DNA of 64,000 nt from Neorhizobium galegae (lineage in GTDB: Bacteria; Pseudomonadota; Alphaproteobacteria; Rhizobiales; Rhizobiaceae): positions 1 to 64,000 of the forward strand of contig NZ_JAGIPG010000002.1 of assembly GCF_017877055.1 (NCBI RefSeq). The letters are read 5' to 3'. The translations under genes and the position numbers were made by a program. Below, in pieces: positions 1 to 7,897 of the stretch; within the stretch, counting starts at the first letter, position 1, and each line of letters opens with the position of its first letter. The notes under the pieces were generated by a model. It did not search any database. It was given only the letters and a program-made list of their open reading frames with translations, and had not been told where the DNA came from.

Positions 1-40
1 AACCTGAAGGCCGCAGGTTCAAATCCTGCCCCCGCAACCA
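1..40 (+). tRNA. Initiator tRNA-fMet (CAT), 3' part only
   Basis: The window opens inside a tRNA. The anticodon 3' stem is followed by the variable loop, a perfect T arm (GCAGG, loop TTCAAAT, CCTGC), the acceptor strand CCCCGCA, discriminator A and an encoded CCA at 38-40. The order and sequence match the alphaproteobacterial initiator tRNA-Met as I remember it; the anticodon itself lies just upstream, so the identity rests on the 3' half. Confidence 0.85.
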
Positions 41-52
41 AAAATCCCTGCG

Positions 53-83
53 ATCCCGTAGCCTCACACGCTGCGGGATTTTT
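53..83 (+). terminator. Rho-independent terminator after the tRNA
   Basis: A ten-base-pair stem (ATCCCGTAGC at 53-62 with GCTGCGGGAT at 70-79, one G-T pair) closes a seven-base loop and runs into five T residues at 79-83. It sits 12 bases behind the tRNA CCA end and most likely terminates the tRNA transcript. Confidence 0.8.
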
Positions 84-519
84 GCGTTTCCAGGCTCGGA
101 AACCGCTGGAATTTGGTGACTGCTTGGATGCGTGCGAGCGTTTCATGCACGATGACCAATGCAGCACTCGCCGATTTGGACCATTTCGAAATAATCGAAG
201 AGGTGACTGGCCGCAAACGACGCCGTATTCTCAGTTACAGTAGATATCCTTCGATTAGAGCGAGGGGACGCAGCCCGCGGCCAGCCACGGGAAAAATGTG
301 CGGGTTGCAGGTTCGACTCCCTTCAAGAGCACGATTGTGGAATAGCGGAATCGGTCGTTCGTGTCCCTTCAAGCCCTTGGTCCCGGTGGACTGGCGCAGA
401 CGCGCTCATCGTAGATCCTGAAGCAGGAGCGCCTATTGGTTCGCGTTTTCCAGTACCACTTTCCGGATCGTACCGCACAGGGCCTGCCCGAACGCCACCG
501 GATCTTGCGCCGCCTTGAA
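84..519. other. No gene seen (about 430 bases)
   Basis: Short open frames occur on both strands but none has a ribosome binding site, family resemblance or consistent codon use. A stretch near 303-335 resembles a tRNA T loop but cannot form the paired stem. The region lies between a tRNA 3' end and an accessory-looking gene block, a place where integration scars are common, but no attachment-site duplicate of the tRNA end was found. Confidence 0.5.
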
Positions 520-1422
520 TCAAGGATATCCGGCCCGGATTGCATCGATTACCACCCGCGTGGCAGCTGGCATATGCCGCTGACGTGAGTAACTGAGGAA
601 AAAGCCAGGAAACGGTTTGCTCCACTCAACCAGAAGAGGCACAAGTTTGCCTGCTTCGATCAGGTCATTGACGGTATCCTCGATACAGAACGCAACCCCG
701 AGACCATCGGCAGCCAAGTGCAAAGCGGCGCGCCTGTCATTGACGACCAAGCCAGCCGGAGGGCTAATCGAAAACCAATGGCCATCCTGGAAAAACTCCC
801 ACGGAAACGGATGCTGCTGGCCGGGCCATCGCCAGCAGACGCAATCATGGGACAGAAGATCTCGTGGTTGTTCGGGAGCACCGTGCCGAGCGATGTAGTC
901 TGGAGATGCGACAGCAATCTGCCGGAGTTCACCGCCAAGGGGCAGCGCAATCATGTCTTGGTTGATGACCTCGCCGATCCTTAGGGCGATGTCGAAACCG
1001 CCTGCAACCGGATCAGTCAGTTCATCGTCCAATGTGATGTCCAACCGGACCTCAGGGTAATCTCGACGCAGGTTGCGTAGAACGGGCAGGATGAACCTCT
1101 CGCCCGCTGAACGAAACGAGAGGATGCGCACGGTGCCTGCGGGTCGTCCAGCGGCATTCCTGCTCTGGGTAAGCGCCACCTCCACATCGGCCACGGCCGG
1201 ACGCATCCGGTCTCGCAGCAAGGCGCCCGCTTCGGTCAACACGACCGTGCGGGTTGTGCGTTGGAAAAGCTGCTGCCGAAGATCGGCTTCCAGCGCTCTG
1301 ATCGTCTGGCTGGCAGCTGATGACGTTATGCCGAGCTCTTCGGCGGCCTTGGAAAAGCTGAGCGTTTCGGCGACCACCAGAAATGTTCGGATGCGGGCGA
1401 AGTCTACGGGTCTCATGCCCAT
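520..1422 (-). CDS. LysR-family transcriptional regulator
   Basis: The 300-residue product is a full-length LysR protein. The N-terminal winged helix-turn-helix spans about residues 5-64 (FARIRTFLVVAETLSFSKAA, then SSAASQTIRALEADL), and the periplasmic-binding-protein-like effector domain fills residues 90-290. The start at 1422 or two codons later (MRPVDF) cannot be separated. It is divergent from the short-chain dehydrogenase pair beginning at 1513, with only 90 bases between, the classic arrangement in which LysR controls the neighbouring operon and itself. The interval contains an AT-rich stretch around 1430-1465 that could hold a T-N11-A box. The co-inducer is unknown. Confidence 0.9.
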   Translation of the reverse strand: MGMRPVDFARIRTFLVVAETLSFSKAAEELGITSSAASQTIRALEADLRQQLFQRTTRTVVLTEAGALLRDRMRPAVADVEVALTQSRNAAGRPAGTVRILSFRSAGERFILPVLRNLRRDYPEVRLDITLDDELTDPVAGGFDIALRIGEVINQDMIALPLGGELRQIAVASPDYIARHGAPEQPRDLLSHDCVCWRWPGQQHPFPWEFFQDGHWFSISPPAGLVVNDRRAALHLAADGLGVAFCIEDTVNDLIEAGKLVPLLVEWSKPFPGFFLSYSRQRHMPAATRVVIDAIRAGYP

Positions 1423-1512
1423 TACGAAGCACAGCTACGTAATCTTGTAAATATTCTCTGGATTATCACGTCTTCGGAACCGCCGTAGCCTTGTTTGCGA
1501 AAGGAGATCGAA

Positions 1513-2251
1513 ATGCACCAGACACTCGAAAAGCAGGTCGCGCTGGTGACAGGCGACGCCCGAGGCATCGGACGGGCAACAGCTTTGACGCTCCAGTCCA
1601 GAGGCGCATGTGTGGTAGCCACGGACATCAGCGAGACAGTCCATGAGCTGAGAGCGCAGGATATCCTGACATTGGCAGGTGACATCGCCGAAGAAGAGAC
1701 GGCTATCCGCAGCGTCGGCCTTGCGACGGAAGGCTTCGGTGCTATCGACATTCTCGTGAACAACGCGGGTCGCACCATGAATCGTGCCCTGACCGATATG
1801 AGCGTGGCCGACTGGGACAAGATCATGTCCGTCAACGCGCGGGGGTACCTTCCTTCATTGCCGCGAAGCCGTCAAAGCGATGCTCGCAGGGCAGGGCGGC
1901 GTCATCGTCAACGTTGCCTCGATCGTCGCTCAGGTGGCGATGAAAGACACCTCAGTCTACGCGGCGAGCAAGGGAGCGATCGTACAACTCACGAAGGTCA
2001 TCGCCGTCGAATACGGTGCCTTCGGCATTCGCGCCAACGCCGTCGCCCCCGGCGTCATCGAAACGGACATTCTCGATGGCATCGTTTCGGACAGTCGTGC
2101 CACGCTGGCGAGCTACGGTGCCGCTCATCCGATCGGGCGGGTCGGCCAGCCCCAGGACATCGCCGAAGTCATCGCTTTTCTCGCCTCTCCCGCATCCGCT
2201 TTCATGACGGGTGCTCTCGTCATGGCGGATGGTGGGTTCACTGCATTGTAA
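1513..2251 (+). pseudogene. Short-chain dehydrogenase/reductase, frameshifted
   Basis: This would encode a classical SDR of about 245 residues. The first part (from ATG 1513, preceded by AAAGGAG) has the NAD(P)-binding motif TGDARGIG and NNAG; the second part, in another frame, has the VNVAS serine, the YAASK catalytic pair and the C-terminal end at 2251. The frame breaks at a run of five G at 1841-1845; four G would restore VNARGTFLHCREAVKAML and join both halves. The break separates the cofactor site from the catalytic tyrosine, so neither fragment should be active. It may be a real mutation or a homopolymer sequencing error. The upstream frame happens to run on into the next gene, giving an artificial 481-residue fusion. 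Confidence 0.8.
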
Positions 2252-2262
2252 AGGACAGGAAC

Positions 2263-2940
2263 ATGCCAAGCATTCTCATCATCGGGGCCGAACGCGGCCT
2301 CGGCCTCGGTCTTGCCGAGGCGCTTAACTTCGATAGCTGGGACGTCACCGGAACTGCACGCCACGGCGCTGACGTGACCGGGCTGAAGAAAGTCGCGCGT
2401 GTTGCGCATGTGGACGTTACCCGCGCCGATCAGATCGATCCCTTAAGGGAAGAAGTCGATGGGACCTTTGACGTGATCTTTCTGGTCGCTGGCATCTTCG
2501 GACCTGTTCACGGCTCAGTTGTCGAAGCAACGGACGCGGAATTTGCCGAAATCATGCTGACGAACTGCTTTGGGCCAATCCGGCTGGCGCATCGCCTGCT
2601 CGATCGACTAAAGCGACAAGGGACCATAGCCGTGATGTCTTCCCACCGCGGCAGCATCGGGCTTAACACCGAGCCCGGACTGAAGCTTGATCTTTATCGG
2701 GCAAGCAAGGCAGGCCTGAACATGCTCGCGCGGACACTCCATGCAGATCATCCCCATCTAACGGTTCTCTCCATCCATCCCGGATGGGCGGCAACCGCGA
2801 TGGGGACGCTGGACGGCACCGTCGAAGCTGAGATCTCCGTCGAAGAAAGCGTCAAAGGAATGGTGGAGGTGCTGAATGCGCACAGGGGAACAGGGCGAAA
2901 CCTGTATCTCGATTGGCGGGGACGCCCGCTGCCTTGGTGA
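2263..2940 (+). CDS. Short-chain dehydrogenase/reductase, C-factor-like
   Basis: The 225-residue product is a compact SDR. It has the glycine motif GAERGLG at residues 7-13, a serine in VMSSHRGS, the catalytic YRASK motif, and the HPGW motif that usually follows it. Its brevity and the HPGW resemble the C-factor/sniffer-like SDR group rather than the longer fatty-acid type. The start at 2263 follows AAAGGACAGGA at good spacing, 11 bases after the stop of the broken SDR gene, so both were one operon under the divergent LysR. Substrate unknown. Confidence 0.88.
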   Translation: MPSILIIGAERGLGLGLAEALNFDSWDVTGTARHGADVTGLKKVARVAHVDVTRADQIDPLREEVDGTFDVIFLVAGIFGPVHGSVVEATDAEFAEIMLTNCFGPIRLAHRLLDRLKRQGTIAVMSSHRGSIGLNTEPGLKLDLYRASKAGLNMLARTLHADHPHLTVLSIHPGWAATAMGTLDGTVEAEISVEESVKGMVEVLNAHRGTGRNLYLDWRGRPLPW

Positions 2941-3071
2941 TAAGGGGCGGGGTGTGGCCGGCAGCCGAATGAGTCGGACCTGTGCTCTACGCCAGCCACA
3001 ACGTCGCCATGCGTGCCATCGCCTCATGAAAAGCGACTGAACTTCTCCAAAGTGTACAACGGCCACGCCGA

Positions 3072-3698
3072 TCAACGCGGTCGCGGTGTAATCGGATCGC
3101 AGAACGGCAAGGTGCTGGCGCGGCGGATCGCCTGCGCGAGCCGGTCGGTGGTCTCCGCAAGAGTGGGGATCTGTCCGTATTTTACCGCTGCCCTGCTGAT
3201 GGTCTCGTCGATGATCCGCATGGCTGCGGCAACAGTGGCGGCGCATAATCGCACCTCGAAATCCGTCGGTGAAAGATCAAGCCGCGAAGCAATCACGCCC
3301 GCCATCGTGACTTCCGTCATTCGTGTCGCCATGAAAAAGGGTTCAAGCAGTGCGGGCTCTTCCTCCAGCCGAGCGATGAGGTGCACGACAAGTTTGCCGT
3401 CCTCGATTTCTTGGGCGTCGATCTTGCTGAAGTCATAGGCAAGCTCCAGGAACCGCTCGACGGAAATATCGAGGGGCCAGTTTTTCAGCTTTTCGGCAAG
3501 GCGCTGCGACGTCAGAGCGAACAGCGGCTCGATGCAGCTCTCCTTGGTGCGGAAGTAGCGCCAGAGGGTCCGTTTTGAGATGCCTGCCGCCTCGGCGATT
3601 TCTTCGCCGCCGGTGCCCGCAACACCTTTTTCAAGAAAAAGACGCGCGGCGCTTCGCGCCACGTCGATATGTGCGCCTTCCCGAATCGTCCTGCTCAT
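3072..3698 (-). CDS. TetR-family regulator of the prolyl oligopeptidase unit
   Basis: The 208-residue product has a TetR DNA-binding domain at about residues 8-58, with the recognition helix in EEIAEAAGISKRTLWRYF, and an all-helical ligand-binding C terminus. It is divergent from the oligopeptidase gene at 3884. The 185-base interval holds a 27-base near-perfect palindrome and a weaker related site close to this gene's start, which fits autoregulation and control of the peptidase operon. The ligand is unknown. Confidence 0.88.
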   Translation of the reverse strand: MSRTIREGAHIDVARSAARLFLEKGVAGTGGEEIAEAAGISKRTLWRYFRTKESCIEPLFALTSQRLAEKLKNWPLDISVERFLELAYDFSKIDAQEIEDGKLVVHLIARLEEEPALLEPFFMATRMTEVTMAGVIASRLDLSPTDFEVRLCAATVAAAMRIIDETISRAAVKYGQIPTLAETTDRLAQAIRRASTLPFCDPITPRPR

Positions 3699-3730
3699 CG
3701 AGATCTCCGAGTGAAGCTTACCAAACCTTA

Positions 3731-3749
3731 TATGTCAACGAGTGCCGTT
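3731..3749. promoter_or_regulatory. Weaker TetR operator candidate
   Basis: This 19-base stretch matches the core of the strong palindrome at 3803-3829 at 13 of 19 positions and keeps the AGTGCC half-site exactly. It lies 33 bases upstream of the tetR start, where binding would block tetR transcription. Confidence 0.4.
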
Positions 3750-3802
3750 TTGTGAAGATAATTAAACATCATCCGTTGGGATGTCGGAGTTTTCCCCAGC
3801 CA

Positions 3803-3829
3803 CAATAATGACACTAAGTGCCATTATTG
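3803..3829. promoter_or_regulatory. TetR operator, 27-base palindrome
   Basis: The left arm CAATAATGACACT (3803-3815) and right arm AGTGCCATTATTG (3817-3829) are inverted copies around one central A, with a single mismatch. It lies 54 bases upstream of the oligopeptidase start. Length, symmetry and position between a tetR gene and its divergent neighbour make it the probable operator. Confidence 0.65.
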
Positions 3830-3883
3830 CTCTCCTCCTGTCGGGACGCGGGGTCCGGCATGATTATTTGCGAGGAGACATCG

Positions 3884-6049
3884 ATGAAGGCATCCACCGC
3901 CATCGCCTTGTCGCTGGTTGTCCAGTTCAACAGCGTGTCGGCCCAACCCTCGGAGGATGGAATGTCAAAGATCACCTATCCGAATACGAAGCGCTTCGAC
4001 GTGACCGAGCAGCATTTCGGCCAGACCGTCGTGGATTCCTACCGCTGGCTGGAAAACGAGGCATCCAGCGACAAGGCCGTGGCCGCCTGGATCGAGGCGC
4101 AGAACAAGGTGACGCGAGCTCATCTCGACACGCTTCCCGGCCGCGACATCTTTGAAAAGCGCATGAAGGCCCTGTTCGAGTACGAACGCTATACGGTCCC
4201 TCGGAAGCGTGGCGATCGATATTTCTTTACCTTCAACAAGGGCCTCGAGAACCAGCCCTCCCTATATGTCCGCCATGGTGCCGTGGGCGAAGCCCGTCTG
4301 TTGATCGATCCCAATGGCTGGTCGGACGACAACGCCGACGCGATCGGCGAATGGAGCGTTTCCGACGACGGTCGTCACCTGGCCTTCAGCGTGCAGAAGG
4401 GCGGTACCGACTGGCGGACCATCCGTGTGCTCGACGTAGAGAGCGGTAAAGAGCTTCAGGATGTCATCGACTGGGCCCGGTTCACGCGTATCAGCTGGGC
4501 TCCGGATAACTCGGGCTTCTTCTATTCGCGCATGCCGGAACCCGTTCAAGGCGCGGCCGGCGCGGCCATCGCCAATCACGCCGTCTATTTCCATGAGCTC
4601 GGCACGCCTCAGGCCGAAGATCGCCTGATCTATTCCACACCCGATCGACCGGGCCTGTTGCATGTGGCCGATCGTGCAGAAGGCGGTCGTTATCTCGCCA
4701 TCTCCTCGACGCCGGGTACGAACGAAAATGCGCTCACCGTTGTCGATCTCGCCTCCAGGGACTGGAAAGCGCAGACGATCGTGCCGCACATGGAGGCTGA
4801 ATGGTCTGTCATCGGAAATAACGGCAGCAAGCTCATTCTTGTCACCACCGATGGCGCCGAGCGCCGGCGCGTCGTGTCGCTCGACCTGGGCGAGCCTGAT
4901 CCGAAAGTAGTTGGGATCGTCGCCGAAGATGCCGACAACGCGGTTCTGAACGATGCCGCCCTGCTCGGGAGTAAGCTTTTCATCGGCTACCTGGTCGATG
5001 CCAAGACGGAAATCCGCCGCTTCAGCATGAGCGGCACCCCTGAGGGGACGGCCGCGCTGCCGGGTATCGGCACCGCGGGTGGGTTTCAGGGACGTCCGGG
5101 CGACGCGGAGGCGTTCTTCGGCTTCACCGGTTTCGACACGCCGACAGCGATCTATCGTTACGACACGGCCTCCAATACGATGACGCCTTGGGCGGAGCCG
5201 AAAGCGCCCATCGACCCGGATGAGATCGCCGTCGAACAAAGGTTCTACCGCTCCAAGGACGGCACCGAGGTGCCGCTATTTCTGGTGCGCCGCAAGGATG
5301 TTACCGAGGCCGCGCCGACCTTGCTCTATGGTTATGGCGGTTTCGGCATCCCGCAAGTGCCGTATTACAACCCGATCCAGCTCGCCTGGGTGGAACAGGG
5401 CGGGGTACTGGCAATCGCCAATATCCGCGGTGGCGGAGAACACGGCAGGGCGTGGCATCGCGCCGGACAGCTCGCCGAAAAGCAGAACGCGTTCGACGAT
5501 TTCATTGCTGCCGGTGAGTTCCTGAAAAAGACCGGCATCACGTCATTGAAGGGTCTCGCCATCCAGGGTGAGTCCGACGGGGGGCTTCTAGTCGGGGCGG
5601 TGACCAATCAGCGGCCCGAGCTGTTCGACGTCGCGCTGCCGGGCGTCGGGGTTTTGGACATGCTGCGCTTCGACAAGTTCACGGCCGGCGGATTCTGGAT
5701 CAGCGAATTTGGCAGTCCGTCCGAAGAGCGGTATTTTCGCAATCTGATGACCTACTCGCCCTATCACACGATTAAGCAAGGCAAAAATTACCCGGCAATC
5801 CTGGCGACGACAGCCGATGCCGACGACCGCGTCGTTCCGGCTCACACGTTCAAATACATCGCTGCGCTGCAGGCCGCCGACCTCGGGTCGAAACCGCGAC
5901 TGGTCCGTATCGAGACAAGGGCTGGCCATGGCGCAGGCATGCCGCTCGACAAGGTCATTGCTCAGCACGCCGACATGTGGGCTTTCGCCGCTCACTGGAC
6001 GGGCCTGAAAATCAACCCGGTTAAGCGAATGGGTGCAAGTGGAGAATGA
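3884..6049 (+). CDS. Prolyl oligopeptidase, S9A family, secreted
   Basis: The 721-residue product is a serine peptidase that cuts short peptides after proline. An N-terminal export signal (MKASTAIALSLVVQFNSVSA) precedes the beta-propeller region, and the C-terminal alpha/beta-hydrolase domain begins near residue 440. The nucleophile is Ser564 in GESDGG, where most members have GGSNGG; the aspartate lies in DADDRVVP near residue 647, and the histidine is His682 in AGHGAG. ATG 3884 is chosen because it has GAGGAG just upstream and begins a signal peptide; an earlier in-frame ATG at 3818 falls inside the operator palindrome. A small lipoprotein gene overlaps its stop by four bases. Confidence 0.92.
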   Translation: MKASTAIALSLVVQFNSVSAQPSEDGMSKITYPNTKRFDVTEQHFGQTVVDSYRWLENEASSDKAVAAWIEAQNKVTRAHLDTLPGRDIFEKRMKALFEYERYTVPRKRGDRYFFTFNKGLENQPSLYVRHGAVGEARLLIDPNGWSDDNADAIGEWSVSDDGRHLAFSVQKGGTDWRTIRVLDVESGKELQDVIDWARFTRISWAPDNSGFFYSRMPEPVQGAAGAAIANHAVYFHELGTPQAEDRLIYSTPDRPGLLHVADRAEGGRYLAISSTPGTNENALTVVDLASRDWKAQTIVPHMEAEWSVIGNNGSKLILVTTDGAERRRVVSLDLGEPDPKVVGIVAEDADNAVLNDAALLGSKLFIGYLVDAKTEIRRFSMSGTPEGTAALPGIGTAGGFQGRPGDAEAFFGFTGFDTPTAIYRYDTASNTMTPWAEPKAPIDPDEIAVEQRFYRSKDGTEVPLFLVRRKDVTEAAPTLLYGYGGFGIPQVPYYNPIQLAWVEQGGVLAIANIRGGGEHGRAWHRAGQLAEKQNAFDDFIAAGEFLKKTGITSLKGLAIQGESDGGLLVGAVTNQRPELFDVALPGVGVLDMLRFDKFTAGGFWISEFGSPSEERYFRNLMTYSPYHTIKQGKNYPAILATTADADDRVVPAHTFKYIAALQAADLGSKPRLVRIETRAGHGAGMPLDKVIAQHADMWAFAAHWTGLKINPVKRMGASGE

Positions 6050-6330
6050 TGATGACCATGTTCAACCCGAAGAAGACCTTTATGTCAATCTGGGGCGGGG
6101 CCCTGGTTGTGTTGACGCTGGCTGGTTGCACGACCGCCGGAGAAGATCACTACAGCGATAGGCGCCGCTGCTCCGAGTACCGAGACTACAGCAACTGCAT
6201 GTACATGCAGCAGCACCGTCGTGACCGCGAGCAGCTCATGAACCAGGAGAAAGCGCTCATTAATGCGGCGCAGGCCAGAGAGAACCTGCGAATGCTCCGG
6301 GAGATCAGAAGGAGGCGCGGGGACTATTGA
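6046..6330 (+). CDS. Small predicted lipoprotein
   Basis: The 94-residue product has a hydrophobic stretch ending in the lipobox LAGC near residue 27, then a short charged segment rich in Arg, Tyr and Gln with two further cysteines, and a helical basic C terminus. No family is recognised. The start overlaps the oligopeptidase stop (ATGA), so the two are translationally coupled. The product is probably anchored to a membrane facing the periplasm, as the peptidase is exported too. Any functional link is inference. Confidence 0.7.
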   Translation: MMMTMFNPKKTFMSIWGGALVVLTLAGCTTAGEDHYSDRRRCSEYRDYSNCMYMQQHRRDREQLMNQEKALINAAQARENLRMLREIRRRRGDY

Positions 6331-6340
6331 CAGGCCCCGC

Positions 6341-6694
6341 TCAGCTCTGGTGAGCCTCAGCCCAATGCGGATATGTGACGTAGGCCGTCGTCGCGCCCTC
6401 TCCTTCGGTAGTGATTGTCACGGATTGACCTTTGGGCATGTAGACGATGTCGCCGGGTCCCGCGGTGACAGTGCCGTCGCTTGTGGATACGGACAATCGT
6501 CCCTCGAGGACGATCATCGTGTCGTCCACCGCCATCGTCTCTGTGAGCGATTGTCCGGGGGCATAGCGGCCGTAGCCGATCGTGACTGGGCCGCCGTTCT
6601 TCTCGTCGACCAGATTTCCGACATAGATTTCGGCATCCTGTCCCGGCGACTTGACCAGCTTTGCGTCCGAAATGCTGAACTTTTGGACCTTCAT
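6341..6694 (-). CDS. Single-domain cupin protein, EutQ-like
   Basis: The 117-residue product is one beta-barrel cupin. The motif GPGDIVYMPKGQSVTIT and the preceding MIVLEGRLSV are typical of cupins of the ethanolamine-utilisation EutQ type. The metal-binding histidine cluster of catalytic cupins is not obvious, so a binding rather than enzymatic role is possible. It is divergent from the small gene at 6767 and convergent with the lipoprotein gene. Confidence 0.75.
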   Translation of the reverse strand: MKVQKFSISDAKLVKSPGQDAEIYVGNLVDEKNGGPVTIGYGRYAPGQSLTETMAVDDTMIVLEGRLSVSTSDGTVTAGPGDIVYMPKGQSVTITTEGEGATTAYVTYPHWAEAHQS

Positions 6695-6766
6695 TCGCTA
6701 TCTCCTGCGTTTCCAATAGACATAGTACGGAAGCCAGGCTCGCCAACCACGACCGACGGAGAAGAG

Positions 6767-7099
6767 ATGACCGAGAAGACCTGCTCCGTTCCGACGCCCG
6801 AACAGCGGAAGTACCTCGAAATCCGGGAGGCGGCAGAGCGTTCCATGCTAGACAAGGTCTTCGAGGCGATCGACGACGCGGTTTCCGAAGTCGCTGACGG
6901 ATTCAGGGAGGCGGGGCTGGAATTCGAGCCGACCAGCAGGGAATATTTCATGTTTACGGTTCAGCAGGTGACATTCGTCCGCCTATGCGGTGACGATCCT
7001 GTTACGTTGCAAGGCGGCGATCCCGAAGTCGGTCAGCGTATCGTCAACAACGGCCAGCACATCATCGACAGCTACTGGGGAGGCGGCGAGAGCACCTAG
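6767..7099 (+). CDS. Conserved-looking hypothetical protein
   Basis: The 110-residue product is acidic and mostly helical, without signal peptide or membrane segment. ATG 6767 follows GGAGAAGAG; upstream in-frame codons run back into the previous gene region and are not credible. It has good rhizobial codon use. I do not recognise the family. It is divergent from the cupin gene. Confidence 0.6.
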   Translation: MTEKTCSVPTPEQRKYLEIREAAERSMLDKVFEAIDDAVSEVADGFREAGLEFEPTSREYFMFTVQQVTFVRLCGDDPVTLQGGDPEVGQRIVNNGQHIIDSYWGGGEST

Positions 7100-7191
7100 G
7101 TGAACGACACGGGGTTCATCCGAGTGGTCTCGTCTGCCCACAGACCGCACCAGCCGGGCAGCCAACCGAACATGATCAACTCCAACTCCCG

Positions 7192-7809
7192 CTAGGTGCT
7201 ACGCTTCCCAGGCCAAGCCGTGAGTGCGAGATCGATCAGCGCCTTCAGCCGCGCATTGCAGGCGCCATCGCAGGCCTGTGCGGACATGCCCTGGATAATC
7301 GCACCGTAGAAGCGCGCAAGCGTATCGGTATCGGCTTGCGCCGGCAACTCGCCTTCCTCGACGGCTCGGTCGAAGCGGGCTTTGAGGGTCTGGATTGACG
7401 CCTCGCGCAGGGCCGCGGTCATTCGCGCGACGGACGCGTTTTCTTCTGCGTGCTGCAGGACGGCCGTCGAGACCATGCAACCTCGCGGCTTGTTCGGCTG
7501 GGTGTCACCATCGGCTATATCGTAAAGGTAGAGACTCAGGGCTTCGCGAACCGGAAGGTTGGATCGCAGGATTTCCAACCGGCGGCTGTTTTCACGGGCA
7601 ATGCTGAAGTCGAGCGCCTGGCGGTACAATTCCTCCTTTGAGCCGAACATCGAATAGAGTGTCGGCGGATTGATCCCCATGGCCTTCGTGAGGTCGGCGG
7701 TCGAGGTCCCTTCGTAGCCGCGTTCCCAGAACAAGCGTGCCGCGATGTCAAGCCCCACGTCGCGATCGAGCACGCGCGGTCTGCCTCGTTTGCGGACTGG
7801 ATTCGTCAT
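7192..7809 (-). CDS. TetR-family regulator divergent from an SDR
   Basis: The 205-residue product begins with a basic RKRGRPRVLD arm, followed by a TetR helix-turn-helix (ADLTKAMGINPPTLYSMFGSKEELY) at about residues 10-55. The C-terminal domain has the SAQACDGA segment seen in AcrR-like regulators of quinone/aldehyde-responsive oxidoreductases. ATG 7809 is preferred: earlier starts lie in the promoter region. Two copies of a palindrome sit between this gene and the SDR gene at 7898. Confidence 0.88.
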   Translation of the reverse strand: MTNPVRKRGRPRVLDRDVGLDIAARLFWERGYEGTSTADLTKAMGINPPTLYSMFGSKEELYRQALDFSIARENSRRLEILRSNLPVREALSLYLYDIADGDTQPNKPRGCMVSTAVLQHAEENASVARMTAALREASIQTLKARFDRAVEEGELPAQADTDTLARFYGAIIQGMSAQACDGACNARLKALIDLALTAWPGKRST

Positions 7810-7813
7810 TAAA

Positions 7814-7827
7814 ATAGCGACCCCTAT
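7814..7827. promoter_or_regulatory. TetR operator copy 1
   Basis: The 14-base sequence ATAGCGACCCCTAT fits the inverted pattern ATAG-N-GATC-N-CTAT with one mismatch. It lies five bases from the tetR start, so binding would block its own expression. Confidence 0.55.
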
Positions 7828-7834
7828 AAAATTG

Positions 7835-7862
7835 TTGACAGGCTGCTTTCCGCTCTTATTAT
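7835..7862 (+). promoter_or_regulatory. Sigma-70 promoter of the SDR gene
   Basis: A consensus -35 box TTGACA (7835-7840) and a -10 box TATTAT (7857-7862) are separated by 16 bases. The -10 box abuts the second operator copy, so the regulator should act as a repressor. Confidence 0.7.
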
Positions 7863-7874
7863 AGAGATCACTAT
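7861..7874. promoter_or_regulatory. TetR operator copy 2
   Basis: The sequence ATAGAGATCACTAT is palindromic in all but two symmetric positions (ATAG-N-GATC-N-CTAT). It overlaps the -10 box of the SDR promoter and matches copy 1 at 7814-7827. Confidence 0.6.
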
Positions 7875-7897
7875 TTAATTTAGCAACGGAGTGATCC

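Noticed and set aside
303..335. A second tRNA 3' end or attachment-site copy
   Set aside because: It resembles a T loop, but the flanking bases cannot form the five-base-pair T stem and no acceptor strand follows.
1495..2940. A single 481-residue dehydrogenase fusion
   Set aside because: The middle third is out-of-frame sequence of the broken SDR; the correct reading is a frameshifted gene followed by an independent SDR with its own ribosome site.
3818..3883. Upstream start of the prolyl oligopeptidase
   Set aside because: This ATG lies inside the operator palindrome; ATG 3884 has a proper ribosome site and begins a signal peptide.
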